Notes: generated by a model from the sequence alone, not told the origin. Counted from the stretch's first letter, positions 33,584 to 45,779 are shown. The stretch is 64,000 nucleotides of DNA from Lasiodiplodia sp. COLG20 (GCA_009801085.1 VNWV01000007.1:248001-312000), one strand, 5' to 3'. Translations and numbers: made by a program.

Positions 33584-35543
33584 CTACAGCTGCGCCCTCT
33601 CGCCGCCTAAGCTTTTTGTCAAGAATGTCGAAAAGTACTCATTCAGTGCATCCACGGTGCCGCTACCTTCGACGAGCTTAACAACGCAGCCAACGTATCC
33701 GTCTGGCCTCACAACGACAACGCCGCCCGTCTCCTCGCTCAAGCCCATCTTCGCGTGGGCAGCGGCGCTCGCGTCAGGCACGCGCTGGTCCCACACATCG
33801 TCGGCATAGACGAGATCGCGGTAGCGAGCCAGAATTTCGGGCAGGTCCTCCAGAATCTCGATCTGGGTACGCTTGGCAGCGAAGACGGTGGCAAAGGTGA
33901 AGAAAGGGCTGTGAGGGTTGTAGCGCTCGTGGTACGACACGGCCTTCTCGTCCGGGACAGCGTAGGCGGAGAGGAAGCTGCCCTTGCGGCGCAGGGCAGC
34001 GTTGAAGTCGGCAAGAGCCTGGTGCGTGCGTTGCGGAGCGCCGCCGAAAACGTAGATACGGTAGGCACCGTTGAGCGGAATCTCCTGCTCCAGATGCACG
34101 ACGTTGGCATCGACAACGCGAGTGACGGTGGCGGGCGTGAGAATGCGGCCAGTGCGGAGCTTGGTGGTGCCGGCGGCATGATCGAGGAAGAGGGACGAAC
34201 GCGAGGAGGTAGGGTGCTCGGCGGACCAGTTGAAGATGTTGGGGTTGTAGGCTACGCCGTAGCCAGAGGTGAACTCGCAGCTCTCCTTGAACGTCTTGAT
34301 GAAGTTGTTCTCTTCGATTGGCTGGTCTTTGGCATGCTGATTGGCGGCGCCGACCTCTCCGGCCGAGGGCAGGCGCTCGGAGAAGAGTTTGGCGTACTTG
34401 GCGTCGAAGTTGAGGAGGTTGTCGGCGATGAGGCGACGTTCCGACTCGTAAGTCTTGAGAATGTCGCGCTTTGCCAGGCCGGATTCGACATGGTGGATCT
34501 TCCAAGCCAAATTGGCAGCGTCGAGGAAGGCGGTGTTCATTCCCTGGCCAGCCTTGGGGCTGTGCGTGTGGCAGCAATCGCCGCCCATGAAGACACGCTC
34601 GTCGAGCGTGTATTTATCAGCCAGACCCTGGCCGATGGGGTAGACAGAGTACCATTCGACGCGATCCCACTTGATGTAGTAAGGAGCAAGGATGGCTTTG
34701 GCATGGTTCTGGACGTCCTCTTCAGTAGCCGTCTTCCGAGGGTTCCAGTCGGGGTCTGTCGAAGAGGCAATCTGGATGTACAGGCGGACCATGTTGTCTT
34801 CACGGGGGATGACCATGATGGATCCGTGGTCCGAGTGGATGGTGCATTTCATCTGGATGGCCGGGTTAGCGATGTGCGCGTACAGGCAGGGGATAGTGAA
34901 GGGTAGGTACCTTGATATCAGGGAAATCAGTCTGAACAACACCGTCCATGACGCCCCACACGTGAGCGATGGGGTCCTTGTGTCTGATTTGCACACCCAG
35001 CTGGTTCCGGACAAAGCTTCTTGCACCCTCGCCGCTGAAGAGGTACTTTGCGCGGACAGTCTCCTTCTCTTGACCGTCGACGTGGGCAATGCTGACCTCG
35101 ACAGGATAGTCGGCATCCTTGCCGTCATTCTGGAAGCCGGTAATGGTCCAGGGTCTTTGGATGGTGCCGCCGTTCTTCTCGATGTCGTCGATGAAGACGC
35201 GCTCAATCAGGCCTTGGTGCAGCAGGGTGGTGAAGGGGTAGCGGGCGTCGATAAACTTGGGGCAGCTGGCCCAGGTACCGGTGCGGTGGATGCCGGAGTT
35301 GCAGGGGTCCCAGAAGGCGACCTCGTAGACCTTGGCAGGGTCGTGGGCCATGATCTTCCGCTTCAGGCCCATGTTCCGCAGCAAGTCAAGCGAGCGGGGC
35401 TGGATGCCGTCGGCGCGGCCAGTAGGGGTGGGCTCGGGGCGGTTGTCGATGTGCTTGATCTTGTAGCCCCAGCGCTGCAGCTGGCAGGACAGCATCAAGC
35501 CGACGGGGCCGGCGCCGATGATGACGATGTCGTACTTTTCCAT
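33584..35543 (-). CDS. FAD-dependent aromatic monooxygenase (phenol 2-monooxygenase-like)
   Basis: Two exons, 35543-34911 and 34852-33584, give 633 aa, close to fungal phenol hydroxylases. The FAD dinucleotide fold is at the N-terminus ([12 protein letters not shown]), followed by [18 protein letters not shown] and the second FAD-contacting segment [19 protein letters not shown] (about residue 300). The C-terminal third resembles the thioredoxin-like domain of the phenol hydroxylase family, ending GYVGCVVKL. The enzyme would hydroxylate a phenolic ring using NADPH and O2; 3-hydroxybenzoate 4-hydroxylases share this architecture, so the substrate is open. No targeting signal. It is transcribed divergently from the P450 gene 817 bp away, suggesting shared control. 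Confidence 0.88.
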
Positions 35544-36360
35544 TTTGACGGGGGGAGGCAAGGTGCGGCGCAGCACCGTGATTGGCAGGCTGAGGCTGGG
35601 AGAGAGGGGTGGTGAAGCGGAATCGAGGTGAGAGGCATGGTGATAGATAAAGGGAGATGCCGATTCGGCATCGGTAATGCAGCACGAGGCTGAAGTAGCG
35701 CGGCAGCAAAATACGGGAGCGTTGGAGAGAGGTTGTTCGCCGCGTTTCCCAGCCGTGGACTGTGCGCTGCGGGGAGAGGGCGGCGAGCACAACGCGGCTG
35801 TAAAATCGGCAGGTGGCTGCTACGGAATCCGGGGTCGGCAAGTCTCACTGCCTCGGGCGCTAGATCCACTCCGGAAACCGCGACACACCCTTCGGCCCAC
35901 TCAATCCTGCCTTTCCCCACACTTTCACCACCAGATGACTTCAACACGCCCCTGATTCGCCCATCCCGGCCACCCGAGCGACACCGAGGTCTTGCACCAT
36001 CTCCCGGGAGCGCGCAGCTAATCGTCACTGGGATATATCTCGGAGGCGTTTGTCTCGGAGACGTGGCTATCCGTGTTTGCTGACTCGCTGCCGCCATCAC
36101 CCAAAACGGCTACGCCGTGTAATCAAGCAACATCATCCATCGCCCGCATCTGTGAATAAAAAGAACACCGTCCTGTTAATCGCCGAATACCCCGAAAAGC
36201 CCAGCCAATCACCAGCCCGACTAGACGATCACTGGAGCTAAACACCATGTCAACCCCTCAAGCTTACTTTGACGATAACCGACCAACCGAGCCATCACAG
36301 AAGACGGCTTCATAAAACGGCTGCCCTCTGTGTTCGATTCCGCCTTGCACTGCAACCAAC
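35544..36360. promoter_or_regulatory. Shared upstream region of the monooxygenase and P450 genes
   Basis: 817 bp between two divergent starts. The monooxygenase-proximal part is CT-rich; the P450 side is more mixed. No hairpin-repeat copy or specific site recognised. The open frames here (for example 35495-36100 minus) lack family resemblance. Confidence 0.5.
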
Positions 36361-38268
36361 ATGCCTTTCCTTGATGCCGTCCTCGGCTTCGCTGCCGACC
36401 ACAAACTCGCTGTCTTTGTGCTGGGCCCGGCCCTGGCAATCTTTGCATACGTTGTCTATCAGCTCTATCTATCGCCCTTGGCCAAAATTCCTGGCCCGTT
36501 CTCTGCGAAACTCTCGCGGCTATGGATCACCAAGCATTCCTGGGATGGTGATATACATCGGACCGTCATTGAGCTCCACAACAAGCACGGGAACTTGGTT
36601 CGCACTGGCCCAAATGAAGTGTAAGTCTACAAATCGTACCGAATCCGGTATGGATTTGCTCATCGTGAACCAGGAGCGTGGCAGACCTCTCGGCCATCAA
36701 GAAAATCTACGGTGAGCACTCCTATCACATGCAATCCTCAGTTATTGACGCCTTGGCAAAGGTGCTGGAACGAAGTTCCAGAAGTCCGAGTGGTATGGTG
36801 TCTGGCAGGGACGAAGGAAATTCGACCTTTTTGCCGGCCGTGATGAAGCAATCCACGGCCAGCACCGCCGTCTCGTCGCCAGAGCGTATTCAATGGATGC
36901 CCTCAAGGATCTCGAGCAGTACGTCGATGAGTCCATCAAGGTCTTCATGCAGAACATGAACGAAAGGGCCGGCAAACCTATGAACATGGGCAACTGGGTC
37001 CAGCTCTTTGCTTTTGGTGCGTCTTTCGAGCAACCAAGACTATCTCCTCCGCTTACACTCTGCAGACATTATCGGAGAAATCACCTTTAGCAAGCGCTTC
37101 GGCTTCATGGATGTCGGTGCAGACGATGGCTCGTTCCAAGCGATCGAGATGGCTCTGCGCTCAGCTGCTTGGCTTGGTCAAGTACCATGGATTTTCTGGC
37201 TCCACGACTACCTTTCGCCGTACATCGGCAACTATCTGGGCATTACTGCTCGGAATGGTTCACTGCGGCAGTTCGCGCTGCGCGAAACCGAAGCTCGTAA
37301 GGACCGCGGCAGCGACCGGAAGGATATTCTGAGCAAGCTATTCGCTGTCCACAAAGAACGCCCTGTCGATTTCGACTACAGCGATCTCGTCTCCATGGCC
37401 AGCTCCAACATCTTTGCTGGAAGCGATACCACGGCCATCTCGACCCGCGCCATCATCTACTACCTACTGAAGAACCCCGAGTGCAAGCAGAGGCTCGTCG
37501 ACGAGATCAACCAATTCCGCAGCCAGGGCAAGATTAGTGACCCCGTCACTCTGGATGAGGCAAACAACATGCCATATCTGCAGGCTATCATGTACGAGGC
37601 TCTCCGCTGTCATCCGGCCGTGGGAATGAGCCTTCCGCGCGTGGTTCCTCCCGGGGGTACCGAGATTGACGGCACGTACCTGCCCGCAGGTGTGAGTATT
37701 CTTCTGGCCGCCTTTCCACACTTGTTTCGCTGACGTGTGCTGGCAGACGGTCGTTGGGGTGAATCCATGGGTCGTACATCGTAACAAGGAAGTCTATGGA
37801 GATGATGTCGAGGCTTTCCGGCCTGAAAGATGGTTGAAAGATAATACTGGTGATATGCGTAAGCCCCATTTGCTCTCGCCCCGTAACGTCGCATGTAAGC
37901 TGACGAGAGACAAGACCGGTTCTTTTTCGCTTTTGGCTCGGGTGCCAGAACTTGCATTGGCAGGAGTAAGTCAACCAGAAAATGACCAAATCACGCCGGT
38001 AGCTAACTATCACAGACATTAGTTGGATGGAGATGTCAAAGGTATGCGCAACTGGGATAGAAAACGGACGGGGCTGATTACTGATCAACGACAGCTTATA
38101 CCCACTCTATTCATGCATTATGATTTGCAGTTTGTAGATCCTGAAGCACAGTGGACAGAGACATGCTGGTGAGTTGGTTAATCACTACATGGGATATGCA
38201 TTACTAATTTGTGTAGGTGGTTTGTGATGCAACAGGGCATCAACGTCGTTCTGCGGCCCCGATACTAA
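36361..38268 (+). CDS. Cytochrome P450 (pisatin demethylase/benzoate hydroxylase-like)
   Basis: Nine exons: 36361-36620, 36674-36711, 36762-37016, 37066-37691, 37747-37858, 37915-37965, 38016-38041, 38095-38168 and 38217-38268, giving 497 aa. An N-terminal membrane anchor (about residues 14-36) is followed by the proline hinge [11 protein letters not shown]450 hallmarks are all present: I-helix [10 protein letters not shown] (about 299), ExxR as EALR, FRPERW, and heme loop [11 protein letters not shown] with ligand Cys about 444. The C-terminus [16 protein letters not shown] resembles pisatin-demethylase-like P450s. It would sit in the ER and use a P450 reductase partner. All splice junctions keep frame, including a 26-nt exon encoding ISWMEMSK. 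Substrate unknown; the neighbouring phenol-hydroxylase-like gene hints at an aromatic compound. Confidence 0.9.
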
Positions 38269-38456
38269 ATGTGTCCATGCTGTGGTGACTTGCGGAAGAC
38301 TTTACGGCCCTGAATTTCTGTCCTTCGTAGCATTCCCATCTCCCTCTCTCCATCTCTTTCAAGGAAAGACTTAAAAGTATGAAACAATTTAGCGGCGCCT
38401 TTACAGAGGGGTACTACAGCTGAAAACTAGCGTAAATCTGTCCTTCGCTCATGTCG

Positions 38457-38539
38457 TAGGTAGTTGAAGCTATCATCCGGATGTAGATGTAGAATTAACA
38501 ATTGTACATTCCCGTCCGGATGATAGCTTCAACAACCCA
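38457..38539. repeat. 83-bp hairpin repeat, copy F
   Basis: Both arms read GTTGAAGCTATCATCCGG, i.e. TCATCC where copies B and D have TCGTCC, so the change is present on both sides. The left outer part (ACTAGCG ... CGCTCATGTC) mirrors the right flank of copy B, and the left tip is TACAGAGGGG at 38402. Confidence 0.8.
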
Positions 38540-39768
38540 CTTATGTTCATTTTCATATATGCGTATTAAAAAAGCTGACGCATAGTTGCGCCATATCCTG
38601 AGGGCCCTGTTATTCCTTACGCTGGGCTTCGGTTTTGCAATACTCCTGTAGTACTCAACATTACGTTCATCGCTACTAGCGCATCATGGCCAAAAGAGGT
38701 CACAGACGAACATTGACTCTCAACCTAGGTATATTCCTCACATTTGAGACCACTACACAGACGCCTATTGCCGAGACTGGATCCTTGGATCTTCTGGCCA
38801 ATCCACGCACTGATCCACAACCCGAGTTTGCTCTTATCATAAAGGATTTTTGCAAAACTCGTGCGACGAACATGCTAAGCCAATCGTAGCCTCCTCCAAC
38901 CTCCCAGCCAGTGTAGAACCACATATCCATTCCTCTTTTCGCAGGGTACGAATGTTGAGCATTTACTCGGCTCGACATCCCCGCACCGTGTTCCGCAAGG
39001 GTCCTTCCCCACATGCTCGCTGGTCGCAGTCCTGCCTCACCCAACAAGCCCTACCAATGCCGTTACCGCACAAGTTTCCATGATTCACGAATGAAGCGTC
39101 CAGAACTGAATTGGGATTGTTTTCGAAGCACCAACGTTTGTTTCCTTATGTCTTCTAATCATCTTCCGTATCTTGAAGGGTTGGCAGGAGCAGTTGTGCA
39201 AGGTTGTGCAGGTTCAACCGGCATTGAAACCGAGTTCGGTTTTCCTTACGCAACCACGGAGCCTCTCACCCATGACCCTTGCCGCTTGGCTTCCCCAAAC
39301 GAGCAACAGCGTCGCACGAGAAGTGAGGGGTAAGCATAACATCTCAGGCCACTGCTGCATTAGAAAACGCAAAGCAGGAGACAGATTTATAAGGAAGACG
39401 TGTCCCGCCTTTGCGCGTACCTTTTTCTCCTTTTTTCCTCCATACATATGAGAATACAAATGGCGAGAACTTACTCCAGCGACGTTCCTTCGTTTCTCTA
39501 AACAAAGTTTCATTGGACGGCCGCCTTTGCCTCACTTGCCAAGATACACCTTGCCACGTGCTACAGAATATTTCAAGGCGGTCAGCGGTTGTCTCCAAGA
39601 CATCCCCATCCTGTGGCCGTTCGCGAATGTAGTCTGCCGACATATCAATATACGAAGCAAAAGGGATATACAGAGGGGGATTTTAGCCGAAGATTAGGGT
39701 GAAGAATTGTAGAGCATTGGAACAATGGACTATGCCCTGGCCTTTTATTATTTTTTAATGGGCATATT

Positions 39769-39851
39769 CGGGTAGTTGGAGCTATTGTTCGGACGCAAAT
39801 GTATAATCATTAATTCCACGTTTACGTCCGAACAATAGCTTCAACTACCCA
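39769..39851. repeat. 83-bp hairpin repeat, copy G
   Basis: Both arms carry GCTATTGTTCGGACG, again a matched variant relative to B and D. The left outer tip TACAGAGGGGGATTTTAGCC at 39669 is exactly 100 bp from the hairpin, as in copy B. The right flank keeps TTCACGCTAGCC before diverging. Confidence 0.8.
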
Positions 39852-40703
39852 TGACGCGAGCGATAATGAATTCACGCTAGCCTTCGTGCATGGCGATCTC
39901 TCACAATTGCAGTGTTCGTTTCGTCAATGATTTCTAGTTCGCGCAAGGATATGTTATGACGGGCAAAGCTCTTAACGCAGTGTTATACAAAATGCATATT
40001 ACTTGAACTTCGCAAATATATCTTCCTCACCTGCGAATGATGCCCCCATCCTCTCCGCAAATCTCACCGCCGCCGCCCAAGGTACCTGATAGTCCGCACT
40101 CTATCTAAAGAAGCATTTATTCTTCCGTACGACCGTCACTCTATCCGCTGCGAACGCCGGCACCGGCCTCGCGGCGGCCAACGCTTAAGATGACGACCTA
40201 CGGAGACACGATAACGATAGCAGCGGCGAGTAAAAGAAGGATATACAGAAGGTAGCGGCACGTAAACATTTTCATGGGAGAGTTGGTGTTGCAGGCCAAA
40301 GCCGACGTTAAGCGTCCCACGTACATGCGGGGAAGCGGAGAAGACTTAAACCCGACTCGTCCATAACCACATACGGGAAGACGCTCGAGCGTCCTCCCTG
40401 CAGCGACCCGAGTCATTTCCACTGGTGCGTAGTCTGGATCGCGCTTGATGCAGGTACTGCCGAAAGAGGCACGACGGCGGGGATCTAGCATGGTAAATCG
40501 ACTTCGATTGCTATATTTGCCGCCTGCATCGGTCGTCTTGAAACCACACCTCTGGGTGTATACGTGCAGCTCTAACGCCCTCCGTTCCGTCCGTTTTGGT
40601 ATCCCCGATGCCCTCGAAATATGAATGGTAGAATGCGCCTGTTATGCCGAACGCTCAAAAGCCAATAAAAGGTATCAGACAAAGAAAGAAAAGGCACAGA
40701 TTA

Positions 40704-41427
40704 TCATGCGGCAGTGGGCAGCGAGTCCTTCTTCAACACCTCCTGCACGAGTCCGAGGGCGAGGCCCTGGACCTGCGGCATGGTTCCGCTGACGTCAACG
40801 GCAAGGACGTCCTTGGAGAGCTCCTCTTGGTCCGGCTCCTCCAGGCTCTCGAACTGGCTGCGCACCATGTTGTCCTTCATGTAGTGGCCAGGGCGCGCGC
40901 GCACTCTTGCCATCAGCATTTCCTCGGTGGCCTGGAGATAGACAAAGTGGACGAGGACCCTGGCGTTGTTGTACGAAGCGACGCGGATGACGTCGCGGTA
41001 CTTCTTCTTCAGGGCGCTGCAAGTCACGACGACGCCGGATGCGCCGGTTTCCAGCTCGCGGACGGCCTGTTCGCGGAGCAGGATAAGCCAGTCCCAGCGA
41101 TCAGCATCGGTCAAGGGAATGCCGTTGCCCATTTTCTCAATGTTGGCCTTGGGGTGGTACTGCGACAGTGAGTCAGGCTGGTGCGCGCCTAGCTGGGCAA
41201 TGGGAGAAACAAACCTCGTCGCCCTCGACGTAGGGCAGCTGCAGCTGGTCCGCGAGGTACTTCGCGACAGTGCTCTTTCCGCAGCCGGCGGGGCCGGTGA
41301 TGATCCAGATGTGGCGGTGATGCGGCTGTGCTCGCACACCATTGGTGGCGGGCATGACCGGCGCCAAATTGGTGCTGGCCGGCTGGGCGCCGTAGAGCGA
41401 CGGGGCAGTGTGGTCGTAGGTCAACAT
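40704..41427 (-). CDS. Gluconokinase (GntK/IdnK type)
   Basis: Exons 41427-41215 and 41159-40704 give 222 aa. It phosphorylates gluconate to 6-phosphogluconate using ATP, feeding the pentose phosphate pathway. The P-loop is GPAGCGKST (residues 45-53), following a ~40-residue N-terminal extension. Downstream are the substrate-region motif EGDEYHPKANIEKMGNGIPL with DADRWDWL, VVTCSALKKKYRDVIR, and RPGHYMKDNMVRSQFESLE. All are diagnostic for this small-kinase family. The 55-nt intron has a weak GTTTGT donor but restores GDE-YHPKANIEKM. Cytosolic by absence of signals. The upstream 1.2 kb is shared with VPS26. Confidence 0.93.
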
Positions 41428-42630
41428 GGTGTCGCAGTGGCCGGGAAGACGGTATCGCCAAGGGGAAGGAGGTATGCGCGAATTGTTGCGTGCGAGAGAG
41501 AGGCCCGGGGGCGCGGCTTATATGTTGGCAGGCTGTCTATGACGGGGAAGCGGGTCGAAATGCAGTCGCGAGGGCTAGAGTGGGCGGATTGGGGTTATTA
41601 TGAGAAGCATCTGCGACGGCTGGGCAGGCAGACAGACCAGCGAGCGGCCTGAGAGAGCACCAGCCTCAGCCAGGGCGGTTGACATCACCCCCGGGCGCTC
41701 GGAAAAGATCTCACGCTTCCGGCTTGCGTTTTGCAGGCGTTCGCGAAGGCGCTGGAAGCCGGTCGGAGACGGGGGCGAATGGGAGGGCGCAGCTGGGCCG
41801 GTCGGCGTTTGACGGCAGCGCCTAGCGTGGGACAGAGGCGGATCAAAGGTCTCACCGTGGCCCGCCCCCGCAGTCTTGTTTGTCAGAGTTGCATGGCAGC
41901 GTGCTCCCCTCCAATTCATTGCCAGCTCACTGCGTCGGAAATGCGGCGGCGGAGCTTCCAGCGGGCCACATTTCCACATGCAGCCACGCAGCCATCACGA
42001 GGCCGCCCCGCAAAGTGCTGGGCAGTGACGCGGGCCCAGTGGTGCCGCCCAGCTCCGCTGCCCAACGATCCGCCCTCGGGCGCGTGGGGGTCGCCCGTGG
42101 CGCATCGGCAACCTAATTCCAGCGACGGAACACGCTCGCGGCAGGCAATTCGGCGCGGCCTGCTGCACCTTTCAGCGCTCGTGTGAGGGCTTCCCCCGGC
42201 CGGCCTAGCGCGCTCCAAACAAGGGGGCGGGCGGCTGCATCCGCGCATGGGGCGCGGCTCCCCGAGGGGTGCGGCTCCTGCACGGCGCCGAAGCGAAGGG
42301 TGATTCCAGCGTGATGAGGCCGAGGGCCTGCGATCGCCTGCGGGCTGCGGGCGTGTCTCGCCGTGGGCCGTGGCTGCCACGAGTACGTAAAAGCTCGTAA
42401 GGCTGAGGCCAAGCTTCTTCCAGAATTTGCGACCAAATTTCCCTCCTGAGCGCTAGCGCCGCCCTTCGCCGAGCATTAGCCGGCGAAGCTGCGTAGCCGC
42501 TCGGCCTGGGGACGGAGCTGCGACATCACCAGCAACCACAACACCCGCCAAGCCCCGCCATCGCGACCGCGCCCGTCTGTGCCTCCGTCGACCGACCGCC
42601 GTACACCGATCCGGGGCCCCGCGATCCACC
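41428..42630. promoter_or_regulatory. Shared upstream region of gluconokinase and VPS26
   Basis: 1.2 kb, very GC-rich, between divergent starts. Long open frames occur in several phases on both strands through composition alone. The last ~150 bp before VPS26 are C-rich. No gene or repeat recognised. Confidence 0.45.
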
Positions 42631-43797
42631 ATGTCGATCTTCTTCTCGACCCCGGTCGACATCGACATCGTCCTGGAGGACAGCGATGATCGCGCCATGG
42701 TCGACACCAAGCTCGACAAGAGCCGCCGCGAGAAGGTGCCGCTCTACATGGATGGCGAGTCCGTCAAGGGCCAGGTGACGATTCGCCCCAAGGATGGCAA
42801 GCGCCTGGAGCACACCGGCATCAAGGTGCAATTCATCGGGACCATAGGTCTGTCTGCCTGACGCCCGAGGGGCTATCGACGCGGGGCTGATGATAGGCAG
42901 AAATGTTCTTTGACCGCGGCAACCACTACGAGTTCTTGTCATTGGGCCAGGAGCTTGCCGCCCCCGGCGACCTGCAGCACCCCCAGACCTTCGATTTCAA
43001 CTTCAAGAACGTCGAGAAGCAATACGAGTCGTACAATGGCATCAACGTGAAGCTGCGCTACTTTGTGCGCGTCACCGTGTCGCGGAGGATGGCCGATGTG
43101 GTGCGCGAGAAGGACATCTGGGTCTACTCGTACAGGATACCCCCGGAGACCAACAGCTCCATCAAGATGGACGTCGGTATCGAGGACTGCCTGCACATTG
43201 AATTCGAATACTCCAAATCCAAGTACCACCTGAAGGACGTCATCGTTGGCCGTATCTACTTCCTGCTGGTCCGATTAAAGATCAAGCACATGGAGCTGTC
43301 CATTATCAGGAGGGAAACGACGGGCGCTGCACCAAACCAGTACAATGAGAGCGAGACGTTGGTTCGGTTCGAGGTATGGCGCATCCACGACCAACATGCT
43401 CGGCACCCAGCTAACACACCCCTAGATCATGGATGGTTCGCCTTCCAGAGGTAAGCAGTCTATATACTCCCACTCGGTGGGAAGGATCATCATGTTGACA
43501 ATGGCTAGGCGAGACTATACCGATTAGACTTTTCCTCGGAGGCTTCGATCTTACACCGACGTTCCGCGAGGTCAACAAGAAATACTCGACTCGCTACTAT
43601 CTCAGTCTGGTCCTCATTGACGAAGGTAAAGCGTTTTTGTCATCGACGCTTGATGCCAATTCTAGCGCTAATACACATCACTTTGTCTAGACGCCCGCCG
43701 TTACTTCAAGCAGTCGGAGATCGTTCTCTACCGACAGGCACCCGATGGCCTTGCGCAAGCGGTGACGAAGGAACAGCCGATCATCACTCCCCCATGA
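42631..43797 (+). CDS. VPS26: Vps26, retromer arrestin-like subunit
   Basis: Exons: 42631-42847, 42901-43373, 43426-43450, 43509-43625 and 43691-43797, giving 312 aa. Vps26 with Vps35 and Vps29 forms the cargo-selective retromer that returns receptors from endosomes to the Golgi. Recognisable segments are MSIFFSTPVDIDIVLED, YMDGESVKGQVTI, NHYEFLSLGQELAAPGDL, ESYNGINVKLRYFVRVTV and HLKDVIVGRIYFLLVRLKIK. GETIPIRLFLGGFDLTPTF and KQSEIVLYRQ follow at the C-terminus. A 25-nt exon encodes IMDGSPSR and is easily missed. Length agrees with the family. The C-terminus after KQSEIVLYRQ is short and Pro-rich. Peripheral endosomal membrane protein, no signal peptide. Confidence 0.95.
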
Positions 43798-44999
43798 AAA
43801 ATAGCCGCAAGAACCGGACGAATCATGGAATGCGAACCCGACGAATTCCCTGCACCTTGCTTACCCGAGTCGACGGTCGACCCAAGATACTAGACCCGAG
43901 ATCGCGACGCACGCTGCAAGGTCACGCACAAATCGAGTGATGCCATGTGGCGAACTTATGCAGCTAGCTTTGGCGTGTGGCTTGTCCTGACAAGCACAGG
44001 TCGCTCACGCTGGCGGATAATTATCCGCCCTTCCGTTTTCGCATCCCCTCCCACACATTTACGACCCCATTGAGTGATACCGAGAAGTATGAGAATCTTG
44101 TAATTACTATCCCTACAACAAACTCCAAATGTCATGACCAACTTGCTTGACCCACGCCTGAGGCAATGTGCTACTGCAGTGGACTTCAACGGCTACGAGG
44201 CCAACGCTGTGAATCCACGACGTCTCCACGATCCTACAAAGGAACATGCGCCTTGCTGGTGTGCATCGGTTTATTGGTTTCAGAAGATTTCAGCCCTGTG
44301 TGCCTGTTAGAATCCTGTACTATTCCTACGTGAGCAGCTGAAAGAACTGCCGGACGTAGGCATGACATACTGGATTCAACTATTCAAGCGAGCAGGCAGT
44401 GAGCGGGTAGCGTGCGTCTTGTGATGAACCCACACAGGACAGTAATCGTGATGAGATTACGGAAAATGGCACGCTAACGTGATCTCAGGAAAGTGCCAGT
44501 GAAGCGTTGCGGCTTATTAGTCTCTTGCGGCTAGTGACTGTTTTATTTGTATTTTCCTCTTACTTGTGAGAGCAGTCCTAACCGAGAATTGTTACCCTCG
44601 TTGGATGCTGCTGTCCCCCACAATTTGGTCGCATACGTGTGGAAATGGAATGGCCAGCGTACTCAACATAGACTAATCCGGCGCTACTACCATGTCCATG
44701 ACCTCGTCCTTGAGCTAACGAGAATACCTCGTCTTCCATGGATAGCCCGCGCAGAGCTCGAAATGTTTAGTTCAACCTCCAAGGTACCCTTGATCCTTGA
44801 ATGCTTGCTTGGAGGCCTTCACGCGGCTCGCTTAGACAGTGTGCTCTGCAAATGGGCCAGGCTCCTATATTGAGGTGCGCGGCTACCTCATCGAGCCGTG
44901 GTCATTGGCTTGGACAAGACGGCTTACTCCCTTATGTTTCAGAGTGATGCCCTTGTCACTCTTTTGCTATATTTCGCCCCGAGAGTTCTTACTCGACAT
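43798..44999. other. Intergenic between convergent VPS26 and VPS25
   Basis: 1.2 kb. The frame at 44547-44873 has no recognisable product. No repeat copy, tRNA or other structure noticed. Confidence 0.4.
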
Positions 45000-45779
45000 C
45001 TAGAAGAACTTCACGCCCAGGGAATCTTCACTTCCAAAGACTTGAGCTCTTCCGCGTTTGACGAGAACCTGAAGTGACTTCTGCAGGAGTTCTGCGTCCA
45101 TGCCGTGAAATTCTGCGCCAATCAGCATCTCTTCATATCACCAACGGGAGCAGGGATCTATTACCTTGAGATGCAGTCGCATCGCTCTCCGTGAGTTCGT
45201 AAAGCGTAAGCACCGTGTTCTTTTGGCCCGTCGCATCGACCTACATGGTGCAGACACCGTCAGCGTTCAATCCCACGCCCGGCGACCCACACTCATCCCG
45301 GGCCCACCCTCAACACTCCATTATCAACCGCGAATCCCGCTCCCAACAAGTACGCGAAGAGGGGTGTGCAAGGGGCCAAGACCACTCACCCATCCCTCGA
45401 TCAAGCTTGCCCACTCCTCCGGCCTCCGCCAGTAGATCCACGCCTGCGCGGCCTCGCCATCACCACCACCCTTCTTCTTATCGCCGTCCACCCACTCGGC
45501 GCGATGGCCGCCCTCGGCGCCGCACATGTAGTTGACGACCTCGCGGGCATCTCGCAGGGCGAGGCGCTTGCCGAGCTTGCGGTTCCAGAAAAGGTCGGTG
45601 TCGAGGGCGTCGATGAGCGAGAGCTGGAAGCGGCGGTGGTGTCGGCAGTAGGCCTGGATGTGCGCGCTCCAGCTGGCGAGCTGCGAGGCGCGCGTCGCGG
45701 CGACGGGCTGCAGCGTGAAGAAGGGCGGGAAGCTGTAGTGCGGCGGGAATTTGTAGGGCGTGGTCGCTATCGCTGCCAT
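45000..45779 (-). CDS. VPS25: Vps25, ESCRT-II subunit
   Basis: Exons: 45779-45390, 45240-45165 and 45112-45000, giving 192 aa. Vps25 has two winged-helix domains and links ESCRT-II to ESCRT-III during multivesicular-body sorting. The N-terminal domain contains the PPxY-like FPPHYSFPPFFTLQP, then WSAHIQAYCRHHRRF and LSLIDALDTDLFWN. AWIYWRRPEEWASLIEGW closes the first half. The second half has NTVLTLYELTESD and EFHGMDAELLQKSLQVLVKR, ending GVKFF. The two downstream exons were found by continuing from the donor after EGW; intron 1 is 149 nt. The start follows the family N-terminus (MAAIATTPYKFPP); upstream in-frame residues lack conservation. Confidence 0.93.

Larger units (their letters stand above)
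38269..40703. other. 2.4 kb gene-free stretch with hairpin-repeat copies F and G
   Basis: Lies between the convergent P450 and gluconokinase genes. Contains copy F (element about 38402-38612) and copy G (left end about 39669). The frames at 38686-38889, 39013-39333 and 40198-40491 have no recognisable product. Nothing else stands out. Confidence 0.5.

Noticed and set aside
33584..38268. A secondary-metabolite gene cluster around the P450
   Set aside because: No backbone synthase (PKS, NRPS, terpene cyclase), pathway regulator or transporter is adjacent; only the two oxygenases are present.
1..45779. A functional cluster of endosomal-sorting genes (VPS11, VPS26, VPS25)
   Set aside because: They belong to three different complexes, are spread over 45 kb among unrelated genes, and such housekeeping genes are not usually clustered; chance is sufficient.
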